A program made the translations under genes and the position numbers. Positions 46,109 through 55,900 of a DNA stretch of 64,000 nt are shown one piece after another; positions within the stretch are counted from its first letter, which is position 1; each line of letters opens with the position of its first letter. A model generated the notes under the pieces. That model did no database searches, was not told the origin of the DNA, and worked only from the letters and a program-made list of their open reading frames with translations. This DNA comes from Bog-113 sp963752695. Lineage in GTDB: Bacteria; Acidobacteriota; Terriglobia; Bryobacterales; Bryobacteraceae. Location of the stretch: NCBI GenBank assembly GCA_963752695.1, contig CAVVZB010000003.1, positions 310,001 to 374,000 on the forward strand, written 5' to 3'.

Positions 46109-46191
46109 CGGTATTGCCTATCCCCAAAGCCTCGCTTGCGTACCCTAGCCCGGTAAGCCGATTGCATTCATTCCCGCAGGAGACATAACGA

Positions 46192-46680
46192 ATGAAACGA
46201 ATTCTACCGATTGGCGCCACCCTGCTTTTAGCGTGCTCCTTTGGAGCCATGGCCCAGACTATGGACATGAAGTTCGCCAAGGAAGCCGCTGCCGGCGGAA
46301 TGGCGGAAGTCAAGCTCGGCCAACTCGCCGCCGACAAAGGTTCTAGCGACTTCGTCAAGCAGTTCGGCCAGAAGATGGTGGCCGACCATAGTAAAGCGAA
46401 TGACCAACTAAAGTCGGTTGCGCAGAAGGACAACATTAGCCTTCCCACCGACGTCATGCCGAAAGACCAGGCTCTCTATGACCGGCTTTCTAAACTGTCC
46501 GGTGCTGCTTTCGATGCCGCTTACGTTAAGGCCATGCTGACCGATCACAAAAAGGATGTTGCCGAGTTCACCAAGGAATCCAACGGCGGCAAGAATGCCG
46601 ACGTCAAGGATTTTGCTAGCACCACTCTGCCTGTCGTGAAAATGCACCTGCAGATGCTTGAAACCAAAAAGATGATGTAA
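46192..46680 (+). CDS. DUF4142 secreted protein
   Basis: 162 residues: a signal peptide (PIGATLLLACSFGAMAQ), then a ferritin-like helical bundle with AAAGGMAEVKLGQLAADKGSS, FGQKMVADHSKANDQL and LPVVKMHLQML, the DUF4142 pattern. The histidines in helices 2 and 4 suggest metal binding, but the function is not established. AGGAGAC lies ten bases upstream of ATG. Confidence 0.92.
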   Translation: MKRILPIGATLLLACSFGAMAQTMDMKFAKEAAAGGMAEVKLGQLAADKGSSDFVKQFGQKMVADHSKANDQLKSVAQKDNISLPTDVMPKDQALYDRLSKLSGAAFDAAYVKAMLTDHKKDVAEFTKESNGGKNADVKDFASTTLPVVKMHLQMLETKKMM

Positions 46681-46692
46681 CTTACCGGATGT

Positions 46693-46715
46693 GGCCGCGT
46701 TAGTCTAACGCGGCC
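46693..46715. terminator. Hairpin between DUF4142 and serS ends
   Basis: GGCCGCGTTA pairs perfectly with TAACGCGGCC around a 3-base loop, overlapping the serS stop. It lacks a clear T-run on either side, so it is a weak or Rho-assisted terminator. Confidence 0.5.
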
Positions 46716-47983
46716 CTTCGCTCGATCTTTTCGGCATTCAAATAAGGCTGCAGAACTTTCGGGATCAGCACAGACCCATCCTTCTGCTGATAGTTCTCCA
46801 CAATCGCCACCCACGTCCGCCCAATAGCCAGCCCGCTGCCGTTCAGCGTGTGCACGAACTCTGCCCTGCCTTTTCCTGACTTACACCGAATCCCCGCCCG
46901 CCGCGCTTGAAACGCCTCAAAGTTTGAGCACGACGAAATCTCTTTATAACTATTCTGGCCAGGCAGCCACACTTCGATGTCATAGGTCTTTGCAGACGAA
47001 AAACCCATGTCGCCCGTGCTTAATACGACCGTGCGGAACGGCAATTCCAAACGCGTCAGTATGTCCTCGGCATGTCCGGTCAGCTTGTCGTGCTCGGCAT
47101 AGCTTTGGTCGGCGCGCGCGAATTTCACCATCTCCACTTTCTGGAACTGATGCTGCCGAATAATTCCCCGTACATCCCGGCCATGCGAACCAGCTTCGCT
47201 TCGGAAGCATGGCGTGTACGCGCAAAGGCTGATAGGAAGAGCGTCGGCATCCAGCGTCTCATCCCGATAGATGTTGGTCACCGGCACCTCGGCCGTGGGC
47301 GCGAGCCAGTAATCCGTGTTCTCGCACTTGAACAAATCATCGCCGAACTTAGGCAGATTCCCGGTCCCATAAAGGCTCGCCGAATTGACCAGGAATGGCG
47401 GCAGAACTTCGGTGTAGCCGTGCTCCCGGCCATGCACATCCAGCATGAAGTTGACCAGCGCCCGCTCTAACTTCGCGCCCATGTCCCAATACAACGCAAA
47501 GCGCGCTCCGGTGATTTTTGCGGCGCGTTCCAGATCCAGAATGCCCAAGTTCGGACCCAGTTCCCAGTGCGGCTTAGGTTCGAAATCGAATTGACGGGGT
47601 GTACCCACACGGCGCACTTCCACGTTGTCATCGGCGCTACGGCCAACCGGCACCGATTCGTGCGGCACGTTCGGAATACCTGCAAGCATCTCGCGAAACT
47701 GATGGTCCAGCGTGCGGACCTCATCATCCAGCTGCGCCATCCGGGCCTTGCTTTCGATCACCGCCGCTTGTGCCGCGCTCGTATCTTCGCCCGCCTTCTT
47801 TGATCTGCCGATCGCCGCCGCAGCCTCGTTGTTTCTCTGCTTCAGCTCTTCGGATTCGGTGATCGCCGAGCGCCGCCGCGCGTCCAGATCGCGGAACGCA
47901 ACCACTGGCACGCTAAAACCGCGCGTCGACAAACGCTCGGCGATGCGCTCCAGATCGGAGCGGAAAGCAACTAGATCGTGCAT
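46700..47983 (-). CDS. serS: Seryl-tRNA synthetase
   Basis: 427 residues. The N-terminal coiled-coil arm (residues 25-100) binds tRNA. Class II motifs: motif 1 around MLDVHGREHGYTEVLPPFLVN; motif 2 with CFRSEAGSHGRDVRGIIRQHQF near 265; motif 3 with NGSGLAIGRTWVAIVENYQ near 380. It charges tRNA-Ser, and in Sec users also the selenocysteine tRNA. A 46-codon Cys-rich gene lies about 24 bases upstream of its start region on the same strand. Confidence 0.97.
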   Translation of the reverse strand: MHDLVAFRSDLERIAERLSTRGFSVPVVAFRDLDARRRSAITESEELKQRNNEAAAAIGRSKKAGEDTSAAQAAVIESKARMAQLDDEVRTLDHQFREMLAGIPNVPHESVPVGRSADDNVEVRRVGTPRQFDFEPKPHWELGPNLGILDLERAAKITGARFALYWDMGAKLERALVNFMLDVHGREHGYTEVLPPFLVNSASLYGTGNLPKFGDDLFKCENTDYWLAPTAEVPVTNIYRDETLDADALPISLCAYTPCFRSEAGSHGRDVRGIIRQHQFQKVEMVKFARADQSYAEHDKLTGHAEDILTRLELPFRTVVLSTGDMGFSSAKTYDIEVWLPGQNSYKEISSCSNFEAFQARRAGIRCKSGKGRAEFVHTLNGSGLAIGRTWVAIVENYQQKDGSVLIPKVLQPYLNAEKIERRAALD

Positions 47984-48007
47984 GCAGATCTAGGTTAGCA
48001 ACGTGGA

Positions 48008-48148
48008 TTATTCTTCGTCCTCTTCCACCACCACCGGTTCCAAATCCTCGGCTTCGAACACCTCGCGGCAGTCGAGACACTCGACGTAATCGACGCCGTC
48101 ACGGCGCGCCAGGATCACCGTACGTTTGTGGTCGCAGATCGCTTGCAT
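48008..48148 (-). CDS. Small Cys-rich acidic protein (46 residues)
   Basis: ATG 48148 to TAA 48008 on the minus strand encodes MQAICDHKRTVILARRDG, then VDYVECLDCREVFEAEDLEP and an acidic tail. C...H plus CLDC suggests a small zinc ribbon. The sequence is compact, protein-like and just upstream of serS, so it is likely real and cotranscribed. The family is not recognised. Confidence 0.6.
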   Translation of the reverse strand: MQAICDHKRTVILARRDGVDYVECLDCREVFEAEDLEPVVVEEDEE

Positions 48149-48198
48149 ACCCAGAGTTAGGTTTTATTCTATCTGGCGGCGGTCCCGTGTCAAGCCGC

Positions 48199-50034
48199 TC
48201 ACCACAGGTATTGTTTCGCGATGCTCCGTTTATCGTGCCCATCCAAAACGTGCACCACGCGAATCTTCTTCAGCGTCACCGGAGAAAGCTGTCCGATTGG
48301 GATGTAGATAATAGTGCGTCCCATCCGCGCGGCGATGTTGCGGAACACCGATCGAGGCGGTTTCGCCGCCACATAAACCACGTACTTGTGAATCGAGTAA
48401 TCGATGCCCGCGAGCAACAGCCGCTCCGGCTTGTTCTCGGCAAAGTCGTAGTCCGCATCGAACCACACGTTGTGCATTCTTCGCGCGGGCAAGCTCATGA
48501 GGAACCCGCCGTACTCGCCGCGGCCGATCCCTGGCCCCACCAGATTTGCAAACGGGAAGGTCGAATAGAACGCCATGTCGGATTCGTTCTGGTGCTCGCC
48601 CAGCCACGTCGTCATGTATTCGTACTTGCCCTCGCGATCGGCGTCGAAGATCACGATCACCGAACCTACTTCGCCATGTATCTTCTGCGATTCGCGCACG
48701 AAAATTCGTCCTTCGTGCCAATTGCGGATCGTCTCGCGCAAATCCACGCCGTCGAGCAAAGACGTCGTGAACGGCTCCGTCCTTGAGCGCTCTTCGGAAA
48801 GAATGCTCTTTCCTTTCTTCTTTAGAAACTGCCCGAAGCCCTCGATGAGAAGGTCTTCCGGCGGGTATGAGCAGATGCTGTCGCCATTCAATTCGCTCGC
48901 CCACTCGCCAGGAATCTTTTCCTTCTCGCGCTTCTTCAGACCGCTCGGGCGCAGCCGCTGCTTCTCATTCGGCAACCTGCGGCGCAGCCGAATCTTCTTG
49001 GTATCCAGCCACACCTCTTCGCCCGAGATGTGCGCGGTCGGCAGATCCGATTTATCGGACTGGTGCCTATAAGCTCCGCCAGTCTCCCAAACCTCCCAGG
49101 CGTAGTTGTCATCCACAATCGACCGCGCTGCCACTGTGAGATCGAACAACGAAGCCGCAAGTCCACCCGCCGTCATCGCCAGGTTTCGAGAGTATTTGGA
49201 GAGCGTTCGCCGTTGCCAATGCGCCAGCCGCTCACCAGCATTCTTCTCGTAAAGCTTCTCGGCCTCGCGGAATACGAATACTTGCGTTCGCATCCGGTCA
49301 ATGGCGTTTCCGTCTTCGCCATTGCCAGCCATGCGGGAGTCTTCATAACGCTCCTGCAGCCGCGGATAATCGGTGGTTATTTCCGCTAGTGACGCCGGAT
49401 GCGGATTCAGCACCTGCACCCCCGTGCGGCGGCGCGAAAAGGGCTGCGCTTGCGGACGCTCCATCGCATCCAGCACCGCGTCGAGCAGGTTCAACGAAAG
49501 CACCACCAATACACTGGCCAGCGGATCGGCGCCTTGCAGCTTCCAGGCAATGCCATCCGCATGCCGCTCGATCTCCTCTGTCCGCGTCTGCGGAAACAGC
49601 CGGTAAGCCTCGATGTATTTTTCTAGCTGGATCGAACTCAGCGCGTACGTGTCCGGATAGCTCCCACTTAGGTGCGGACGCTCTCCCGAGTCCGGGTCCA
49701 GGAACACGAGATCGGCCCCAATCTCACGCGCCGTGCGCAAAGCTTCGACAAACGGGTCGCACGGTTCCACCGGCACATAAATCGCTGTCTCTTCATCCGC
49801 CTGGTCCGCGTACAAGATCACCGACATCGCCGGTAAACGATCCACTGCGCGCGCGTACGCTTTTTCCAGCGTCACCGGCAACTCCAGCGCTACAATCCGC
49901 GGGCGTTCCCGCAGCAGCGTTTGCCGCACCAACACTGCAAATTCCAACTTCCCGGGGACTACCGGAAAGTATCGAATGTTGCCGCGCTGCAGATTGCCGA
50001 AATCAATGAGTGACGGGACGGATGCGCCGGACAT
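48199..50034 (-). CDS. Uncharacterised 611-residue protein coupled to a MoxR-type ATPase
   Basis: I do not recognise this family with confidence. Residues 15-110 (RPRIVALELPVTLEKAY, ADLVFLDPDSGE) recall TraB/ChaN-type folds. The middle (230-330) is helical with a long basic stretch near 350-380 (LRRRLPNEKQRLRPSGLKKREK, read in part). The C-terminal 150 residues are beta-rich: GSVIVIFDADREGKYEY and FANLVGPGIGRGEYGGFL. There is no signal peptide, no membrane helix, and no VWA MIDAS, though VWA proteins are the usual MoxR partners. Its start lies inside the end of the ATPase gene (32-base overlap), so the two are translated together and probably act as a pair. Confidence 0.75.
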   Translation of the reverse strand: MSGASVPSLIDFGNLQRGNIRYFPVVPGKLEFAVLVRQTLLRERPRIVALELPVTLEKAYARAVDRLPAMSVILYADQADEETAIYVPVEPCDPFVEALRTAREIGADLVFLDPDSGERPHLSGSYPDTYALSSIQLEKYIEAYRLFPQTRTEEIERHADGIAWKLQGADPLASVLVVLSLNLLDAVLDAMERPQAQPFSRRRTGVQVLNPHPASLAEITTDYPRLQERYEDSRMAGNGEDGNAIDRMRTQVFVFREAEKLYEKNAGERLAHWQRRTLSKYSRNLAMTAGGLAASLFDLTVAARSIVDDNYAWEVWETGGAYRHQSDKSDLPTAHISGEEVWLDTKKIRLRRRLPNEKQRLRPSGLKKREKEKIPGEWASELNGDSICSYPPEDLLIEGFGQFLKKKGKSILSEERSRTEPFTTSLLDGVDLRETIRNWHEGRIFVRESQKIHGEVGSVIVIFDADREGKYEYMTTWLGEHQNESDMAFYSTFPFANLVGPGIGRGEYGGFLMSLPARRMHNVWFDADYDFAENKPERLLLAGIDYSIHKYVVYVAAKPPRSVFRNIAARMGRTIIYIPIGQLSPVTLKKIRVVHVLDGHDKRSIAKQYLW

Positions 50035-50845
50035 ATCGCAAGGCTTCTTCGCCGAGGATTTCGGTGATGGACGTCTCTAGTGCTTGCGCCTCCGCCACGC
50101 GATCGGTAGCCAAACTCTTCAGCTTAGTGGCGAATCGCCCTACGTTAATGCCATCGCGCGAGGTATAGCTTTCCTCCGCCGCGTGCGCTTGCTGCAGAAA
50201 GTCGGTCACGTATTGCAGCACGCTCTCTTCGGCGAACGGCAGATTCTCTTTCAAGATCTGATACTCTTCCTCACGCTCCGGGAAGTCGATCAGGATCTGC
50301 GGCTGCAGCCGCGAATGAATATACTCCGGCAGATCGAAAGTGGACGCATCGTCGTTCATCGTCGTCACCATTCGGAAATTCGGATGCGCCTTAATCTTGA
50401 TGCCAGCCACAATGGATTCCACATAGCGGCGTGTGTCGAGCAGCGGCGCCAGGCTCGCCCAGCTTTTCTCGCTCATGCGATTGCCTTCATCTAGAATCGT
50501 GATTCCGCCCAGGATCATGGCCGTTACAAGCGGCGAGGCGACGTAGCGCAGCTTTCCCGCGCCTTCAATCACCGGCGTCACCAGCAGATCTTCCGGCCGC
50601 GTATCCAGCGTTCCTTGCAAAATAAATACGTCACGATTCATGCGGCGAGCCGCCGCGTACGCAAGCGTCGTCTTGCCTACTCCGGGCTTGCCCAGCAACC
50701 GCGGATTCATCGGAATATCGTCTTCGCTCACCACCAGCCATGCCGCCAGTAACTGACGCATGTGCTCTTCCTGCCCCACCCACCGCGCCTGCAGAATGTC
50801 GGGATGGGCGAGATGCAACGTGACGCCTTCGATGTCGACCGTCAT
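50003..50845 (-). CDS. MoxR-like AAA+ ATPase
   Basis: 280 residues from ATG 50845 (MTVDIEGVTLHLAHPD); the frame is open upstream but crosses the catalase terminator, so the longer start is rejected. Walker A GKPGVGKTTLAYAAA near 50, Walker B ITILDEGNRM near 110, sensor 1 FRMVTTMND near 155. MoxR ATPases remodel partners as chaperones, often with a VWA protein; here the overlapping 611-residue gene takes that place. The Walker B GNRM replaces the more common INRA. Confidence 0.88.
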   Translation of the reverse strand: MTVDIEGVTLHLAHPDILQARWVGQEEHMRQLLAAWLVVSEDDIPMNPRLLGKPGVGKTTLAYAAARRMNRDVFILQGTLDTRPEDLLVTPVIEGAGKLRYVASPLVTAMILGGITILDEGNRMSEKSWASLAPLLDTRRYVESIVAGIKIKAHPNFRMVTTMNDDASTFDLPEYIHSRLQPQILIDFPEREEEYQILKENLPFAEESVLQYVTDFLQQAHAAEESYTSRDGINVGRFATKLKSLATDRVAEAQALETSITEILGEEALRYVRRIRPVTH

Positions 50846-50902
50846 GCGATCTATTGTCTCGCACCATGCTCCCGCGCCCACAGAATCCGCGTGCGCACGC
50901 AC

Positions 50903-50932
50903 AAAAAAAGGGGCCACCCGCAGGCAGCCCCC
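50903..50932 (-). terminator. Intrinsic terminator of the catalase gene
   Basis: On the minus strand, GGGGCTGCC (50931-50923) pairs with GGTGGCCCC (50918-50910), including two G-U pairs, around TGCG, followed by seven T (A-run 50903-50909 on plus). It lies 30 bases after the catalase stop. Confidence 0.9.
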
Positions 50933-50961
50933 AACTTCCAAACCTCACCGAATCGCGCGGT

Positions 50962-52503
50962 TTATTTCTCCGGCAAACGAAGGGCGTACTCGGCTTCGTT
51001 CGGACCATGGATGAATTCCGGACGCTCGTTCTGTTCCAGGAACTTCTCCACGCGTGCGCCGTAATCGGGATCAGCCTTACGGAAATGCGTCAACTGCAAT
51101 TGTTGAATGCGCATCGGCGTTTGCCCCATGCTCTGCGCGATGCCTTGCGCCAACCGGTCCTTCGCGCCTTCGTCCATCAGCCGGTACAAATTCCCCGCCT
51201 GCGTGTAATCGTCATTGCCTTCGCGATGATCGTAGCGCCCCGCCGGCTCGCCCGACAACGGCATCTTGCGATCCTGGAACCGTTCGTCCTGCTTAGGCCC
51301 GCCGAAACTGTTCGGCTCATAGTTGGGCGCGCTGCCAAAGTTGCCGTCGAACCGCATTGCCCCGTCCCGATTGTAGGAATGCATCGGGCACTTCGGCGCG
51401 TTTACCGGCAGCAGCTGGTAGTTGGTCCCGATCCGGTACCGATGCGCATCCGGATACGAAACCAGGCGCGCTTGCAGCATCTTGTCCGGCGAATAGCCCA
51501 TCCCCGGCGGCACGTTCACAGGATTGAAGGCAGCCTGTTCCACATCCGCAAAATAGTTTTTCGGATTGCGATCCAGCACCAGCTCACCCACCTCAATCAG
51601 CGGGTACTCGCCGTGCGGCCACACCTTTGTCAGATCGAACGGGTTGTACTTGAACTTGCCCGTCTCGGCTTCCGGCATCACCTGAATGTGCACCGACCAC
51701 TTCGGAAAATCACCCGTCTCAATCGCATGGAACAAATCGCGCTGCGAGTAGTCCGGGTCCGATCCCGCCAGTTCTTCCGCCTTTTTCGCTTCCAGATTCT
51801 TGATGCCTTGCTTGGTCCGGAAATGCCACTTCACGTACACGAGTTCATTCTGCGCATTGATCAGCGAAAACGTGTGGCTCGAATAGCCGTGCATGTGCCG
51901 ATAGCCGTCCGGGATACCGCGGTCGCCAAACAAAATAGTTACCTGATGCAGCGACTCCGGTGAGAGCGACCAGAAATCCCACATCATCGTGGGCGATTTC
52001 AGATTCGTCTCCGGATCGCGCTTCTGCGTATGAATGAAATCCCCGAACTTCAACGGATCGCGCACGAAGAATACCGGCGTGTTGTTGCCGGTCATGTCCC
52101 AATTGCCCTCTTCGGTATAGAACTTCACCGAGAAGCCACGCGGATCGCGCGCCGTGTCGGCCGAGCCTTTCTCGCCGCCCACGGTCGAGAAACGGGCAAA
52201 TGTTTCACACGTATTCCCCACTTTGCTGAACAGCTTTGCGCTGGTGTACTTGGTGATGTCCGCCGTTACCTTGAAATGGCCAAATGCCCCCGACCCCTTG
52301 GCGTGCACGACCCGTTCCGGCACCCGCTCACGATTGAACTGCGCCATCTTTTCAAACAGCAGGTAATCTTCGCCCAGCAGCGGCCCGCGCCGTCCAGCGG
52401 TTGTAGAATTCTGGTTGTCTCCTACTGGACGGCCGCCATCGGTCGTCATCGTTGGAGTGGTGTGCCCAGCACCGTTCTCGGTAAAACCATTGTTGTTAGC
52501 CAT
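50962..52503 (-). CDS. katA: Heme catalase
   Basis: 513 residues, small-subunit monofunctional catalase. Distal His in RVVHAKGSGAFGHF near residue 65, Asn in GNWDMTGNNTPVFFVRD near 135-150, and the proximal heme Tyr in ARLVSYPDAHRYRIG near 345. It dismutates hydrogen peroxide. The first 40 residues are a low-complexity Asn/Thr/Gly extension. It diverges from the ArsC-like gene with 57 bases between; any OxyR-type control cannot be read from so short a region. Confidence 0.96.
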   Translation of the reverse strand: MANNNGFTENGAGHTTPTMTTDGGRPVGDNQNSTTAGRRGPLLGEDYLLFEKMAQFNRERVPERVVHAKGSGAFGHFKVTADITKYTSAKLFSKVGNTCETFARFSTVGGEKGSADTARDPRGFSVKFYTEEGNWDMTGNNTPVFFVRDPLKFGDFIHTQKRDPETNLKSPTMMWDFWSLSPESLHQVTILFGDRGIPDGYRHMHGYSSHTFSLINAQNELVYVKWHFRTKQGIKNLEAKKAEELAGSDPDYSQRDLFHAIETGDFPKWSVHIQVMPEAETGKFKYNPFDLTKVWPHGEYPLIEVGELVLDRNPKNYFADVEQAAFNPVNVPPGMGYSPDKMLQARLVSYPDAHRYRIGTNYQLLPVNAPKCPMHSYNRDGAMRFDGNFGSAPNYEPNSFGGPKQDERFQDRKMPLSGEPAGRYDHREGNDDYTQAGNLYRLMDEGAKDRLAQGIAQSMGQTPMRIQQLQLTHFRKADPDYGARVEKFLEQNERPEFIHGPNEAEYALRLPEK

Positions 52504-52560
52504 AATTGTGTTCCGCGTCCTTATCTGATTCTAGAAGATGGGGATCGACTCTAAATCGCC

Positions 52561-52914
52561 ATGTCCAAGCTCAATGTCCAGATCTTCGGCATCAAGAATT
52601 CCTCCGCGACCCGCGCGGCCGAGCGCTTCTTCAAAGAGCGCCGCATTCCCATCCATTTCGTCGACTTGAAGCTGAAACCCATGTCGCCCGGTGAAATCCA
52701 GCGTTTCATTGACCGCTTTACCCTCGCCAAGCTCCTCGACACCGGCTCAAGCGTCTATACCGAGGCCGGCCTCCAGTACATCAAGATGTCGGATGCCGAA
52801 TGGCGCGGCCGCATCGAGCGCGAACCCAAACTCCTGCTTCTGCCACTCGTCCGATCCGGCAATCGCCTCAGCATCGGGGCCGATGAAGCCGCCTGGAAAG
52901 ACATGCTGAATTGA
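52561..52914 (+). CDS. ArsC/Spx-family protein lacking the catalytic cysteine
   Basis: 117 residues with the ArsC-like thioredoxin fold: NVQIFGIKNSSATRAAERFF, then FKERRIPIHFVDLKLK and LLLLPLVRSGNRLSIG. In ArsC the position after the first strand holds Cys (or Sec in some relatives); here it is Ser (codon TCC). Arsenate reduction by the normal route is therefore unlikely; a regulatory or vestigial role is inference. It lies divergent to catalase, hinting at redox stress. Confidence 0.8.
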   Translation: MSKLNVQIFGIKNSSATRAAERFFKERRIPIHFVDLKLKPMSPGEIQRFIDRFTLAKLLDTGSSVYTEAGLQYIKMSDAEWRGRIEREPKLLLLPLVRSGNRLSIGADEAAWKDMLN

Positions 52915-52998
52915 GCGTTCCCGAATTGCAAAGCAAAGTTACACAAATCGACCGGTTCACCATATACTTCTCCTGCGCGCTTGCCGCGCGGAGAAAAC

Positions 52999-55900
52999 AT
53001 GCACCGTACTCGACACTTCAGAAATTTCATCGGCACGCAAAAAACGGCTTACGCATTTTTGATACTGCTCGCCGCCGCGGCCGGTCATCTACAGGCTCAA
53101 ACCGAGGGTATTTCGTTCACGCCTGCCTCACTAACATTCCCCGTCACTGTCACGGGGAAGACCAGCTCACCTCAATCGATCACTCTCACCAGCACCGGCA
53201 ACTTGCCTGTGACGTTTTCCGGTTTTACCTTGACCGGTGCCAATCCATCCGATTTCGCCATCTCCGCCAACAATTGCGGCGCTACCCTGGCCAGCGGCGC
53301 TACCTGCCAGATCTCAATCACCTTCACACCCGCCGCAACCGGCGCGGCGTCCGCGACACTCAACGTTGCCGATGACGCAAATGGCTCTCCCCAGACTGCC
53401 AGCCTTGCAGGGTCCGGATCGAACCTCGTATTCACACTGAAACCTACGGCTGTTGTCTATCCCGTGGCTGCGGTGGGCACCAGTACTACGCCAATCGCCA
53501 TTACCGTAACCAATACCGGACTTTCCTCTGCGACCATCAGTTCCATTTCACTGGGCGGGGCCAATCCCACCGACTTCAAAATTTCGTCTAAGACCTGCGG
53601 TGCTACACTCGCGGCCGGAGCATCGTGCTCGGCGAGCGTCGCATTCGCGCCAACCGCCAACGGCATTCGCACCGCGAACCTGCTCTTCAGCGATACTGCG
53701 GCGGGCAGTCCCCAATCGGTTCCTCTTTCCGGAACCGGCGAATCCGCGACGCCGAGCCTCATCTTCTCACCGACATCGCTTGTGTTCAACCCCGCCAACC
53801 TCGCCGCCCTGCAAGTTTCCTCGATTTCGGTCACCAACTACAGCGCGTCCAACATCAACTTTGGCCAGACCACCATCAGCGGGACAAACCCAGCTGATTT
53901 TGTCGTTATCTACAACAACTGCTCCCCCCTCAGCCCCGGTTCAAGCTGCACCGTCTCGGTAGGGTTTGTCCCTTCCGGCCCCGGTATTCGAACCGCGATC
54001 CTGCTGCTCCATGACACAGCTGCCGGGAATCCTCAATGCGTGCCCTTGACGGGCGTCGGTATTGCGTCCAATTCGCTCCTCACGTTTCTTCCTGGGGCTC
54101 TTGCCTTCGCTTCCCAAACTGTCGGCGCAAGTTCGTCCATCCAGCTCGCCATCACCAATTACGGCACCTCCGGAGTCTCTTTCTCCAGCTTCGCGCTCAC
54201 TGGTACCAACGCCTCCGATTTTGTGATTTCCGGGAATAGCTGCCCGCTCGGAGCAGGCCAACTTCTTACTCAGGTAAGCTGCTATGTCACTGTTTCTTTC
54301 ACGCCTGCCGCTGCCGGTATTCGCGTCGCCTCGCTCTCGGTTTCTGATAACGCTACGGGCAGCCCACAGCTCGTCTCCCTTTCTGGTACCGGCGTTTCTC
54401 CAAATAAACAGCTCTCGTTCTCGAACGGAACACTAGCCTTCGGTGCCCAAACAGTCGGCACCAGTTCCGGCCAAGGCACTGTTTACGCGCAAAGCGCCGC
54501 GACCGCCCCGGTTAGTATTTCCAACATCGCCGTAAGCGGAGTCAACGCGTCGGACTTCACCATTTATGACGGCACTTGCTTTCCCGGTGCGGTCGTGTCG
54601 CCCGGTAGCCAGTGTTACGTCGACCTCATATTTACTCCCACGGCTCCCGGAACTCGAGCCGCCACTCTCACCTTCTCCGACGACGCTCAGGGCACCCCAC
54701 AGTCGGTCGCGATCGAAGGCGTCGGCCAGAGCTCCCTCCAGCAGCTCTCGTTCAATTACGTCAATGTCGATTTCGGCGTTCTCGATCTCGGGTCCATCTC
54801 GTCACAGAGCGGCGTGTCCGTCTCCAACCTGGGCGATTCCACCGTGTCGTTCACCAACGTGATCGTCGCCGGGGCGAATTCCGCGGATTTTTCCGTCTCA
54901 GCGGACTCCTGCCTCACTCCCACCGGCGTCGGTATGGGGGCCGCTTGCAACGTGTACGTCACCTTCTCGCCATCCGCTACGGGATTGCGCACAGCGCAAC
55001 TCGTCTTCACTGACTCAGCCACCGGTAGCCCCCAGACCATCGGACTCAGCGGGGCCGGCCAGCCGCTCACCCAAACCGTCACCTTCGACTACCCGTCCTT
55101 GGTTTTCCCCGCGCAGGTGCTTGCTACTCACTCCGCCCAATCCTCTCAAGACTTCTACAACACTGGCGATTCCCCGGTTATTATCTCCTCGGTCTCTATC
55201 ACCGGGGGCAATGCCAACGATTTTGCCCTCTCCGTTGACCAATGCCCGATAGGAGGAGCGGGAGTGGCGCCCGGCAGCTCTTGCTACGTGTCGGTGGTCT
55301 TCACTCCCGCAGCCGCCGGGCTTCGCTCCAGCACGCTGCAGTTCGTCGATTCCGCCACCGGTAGCCCCCATAACATTCCGCTGGTCGGCGTCGGCAGACC
55401 CGCTGCTGTTCCACTCACCTTTAATCCCACTGACATCGGTTTCAACAATCAGAACGTTGGGTCCCCCAGTGCCGCGAGCTCTCTGAGCGTGGTCAATAAC
55501 GGTCGTGCCCCCGTTAGTCAGACGGTAGCCATTACCGGGGCCAACGCCTCCGATTTCAGCATCCTCACCAACAATTGCCCCACAACTATCGCCGTCCACG
55601 CAAGTTGCACATTGAGCCTTGTTTTCAACCCTGCCGGTCTTGGCTTGCGTATCGCCTCCCTGCAATTCACCGTCAGCGGAGTCGCCTATACCGTCGGTCT
55701 CTCCGGGATCGGAACCACTGGAGCTAAAATCCTCACTGCCCAACAGTTGCTTGTTGATTTCGGACCGGTGAACGTGTCCTCCACTACTGCCCAGACTCAG
55801 ATCGCACTCAGCAACACCGGTACACAAACCGTCACTTTCTCCAGCTTCACGATCGGCGGAACCAACCCCAGCGACTTTACTATCAGCAACAATCAATGCG

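Noticed and set aside
50846..50941. Upstream extension of the MoxR ATPase (start at 50941)
   Set aside because: It would translate through the catalase terminator and adds 32 residues without family resemblance; ATG 50845 fits the family start.
50854..51963. 369-codon plus-strand open frame opposite catalase
   Set aside because: Entirely antisense to a well-conserved catalase; Arg/His/Leu-rich shadow composition.
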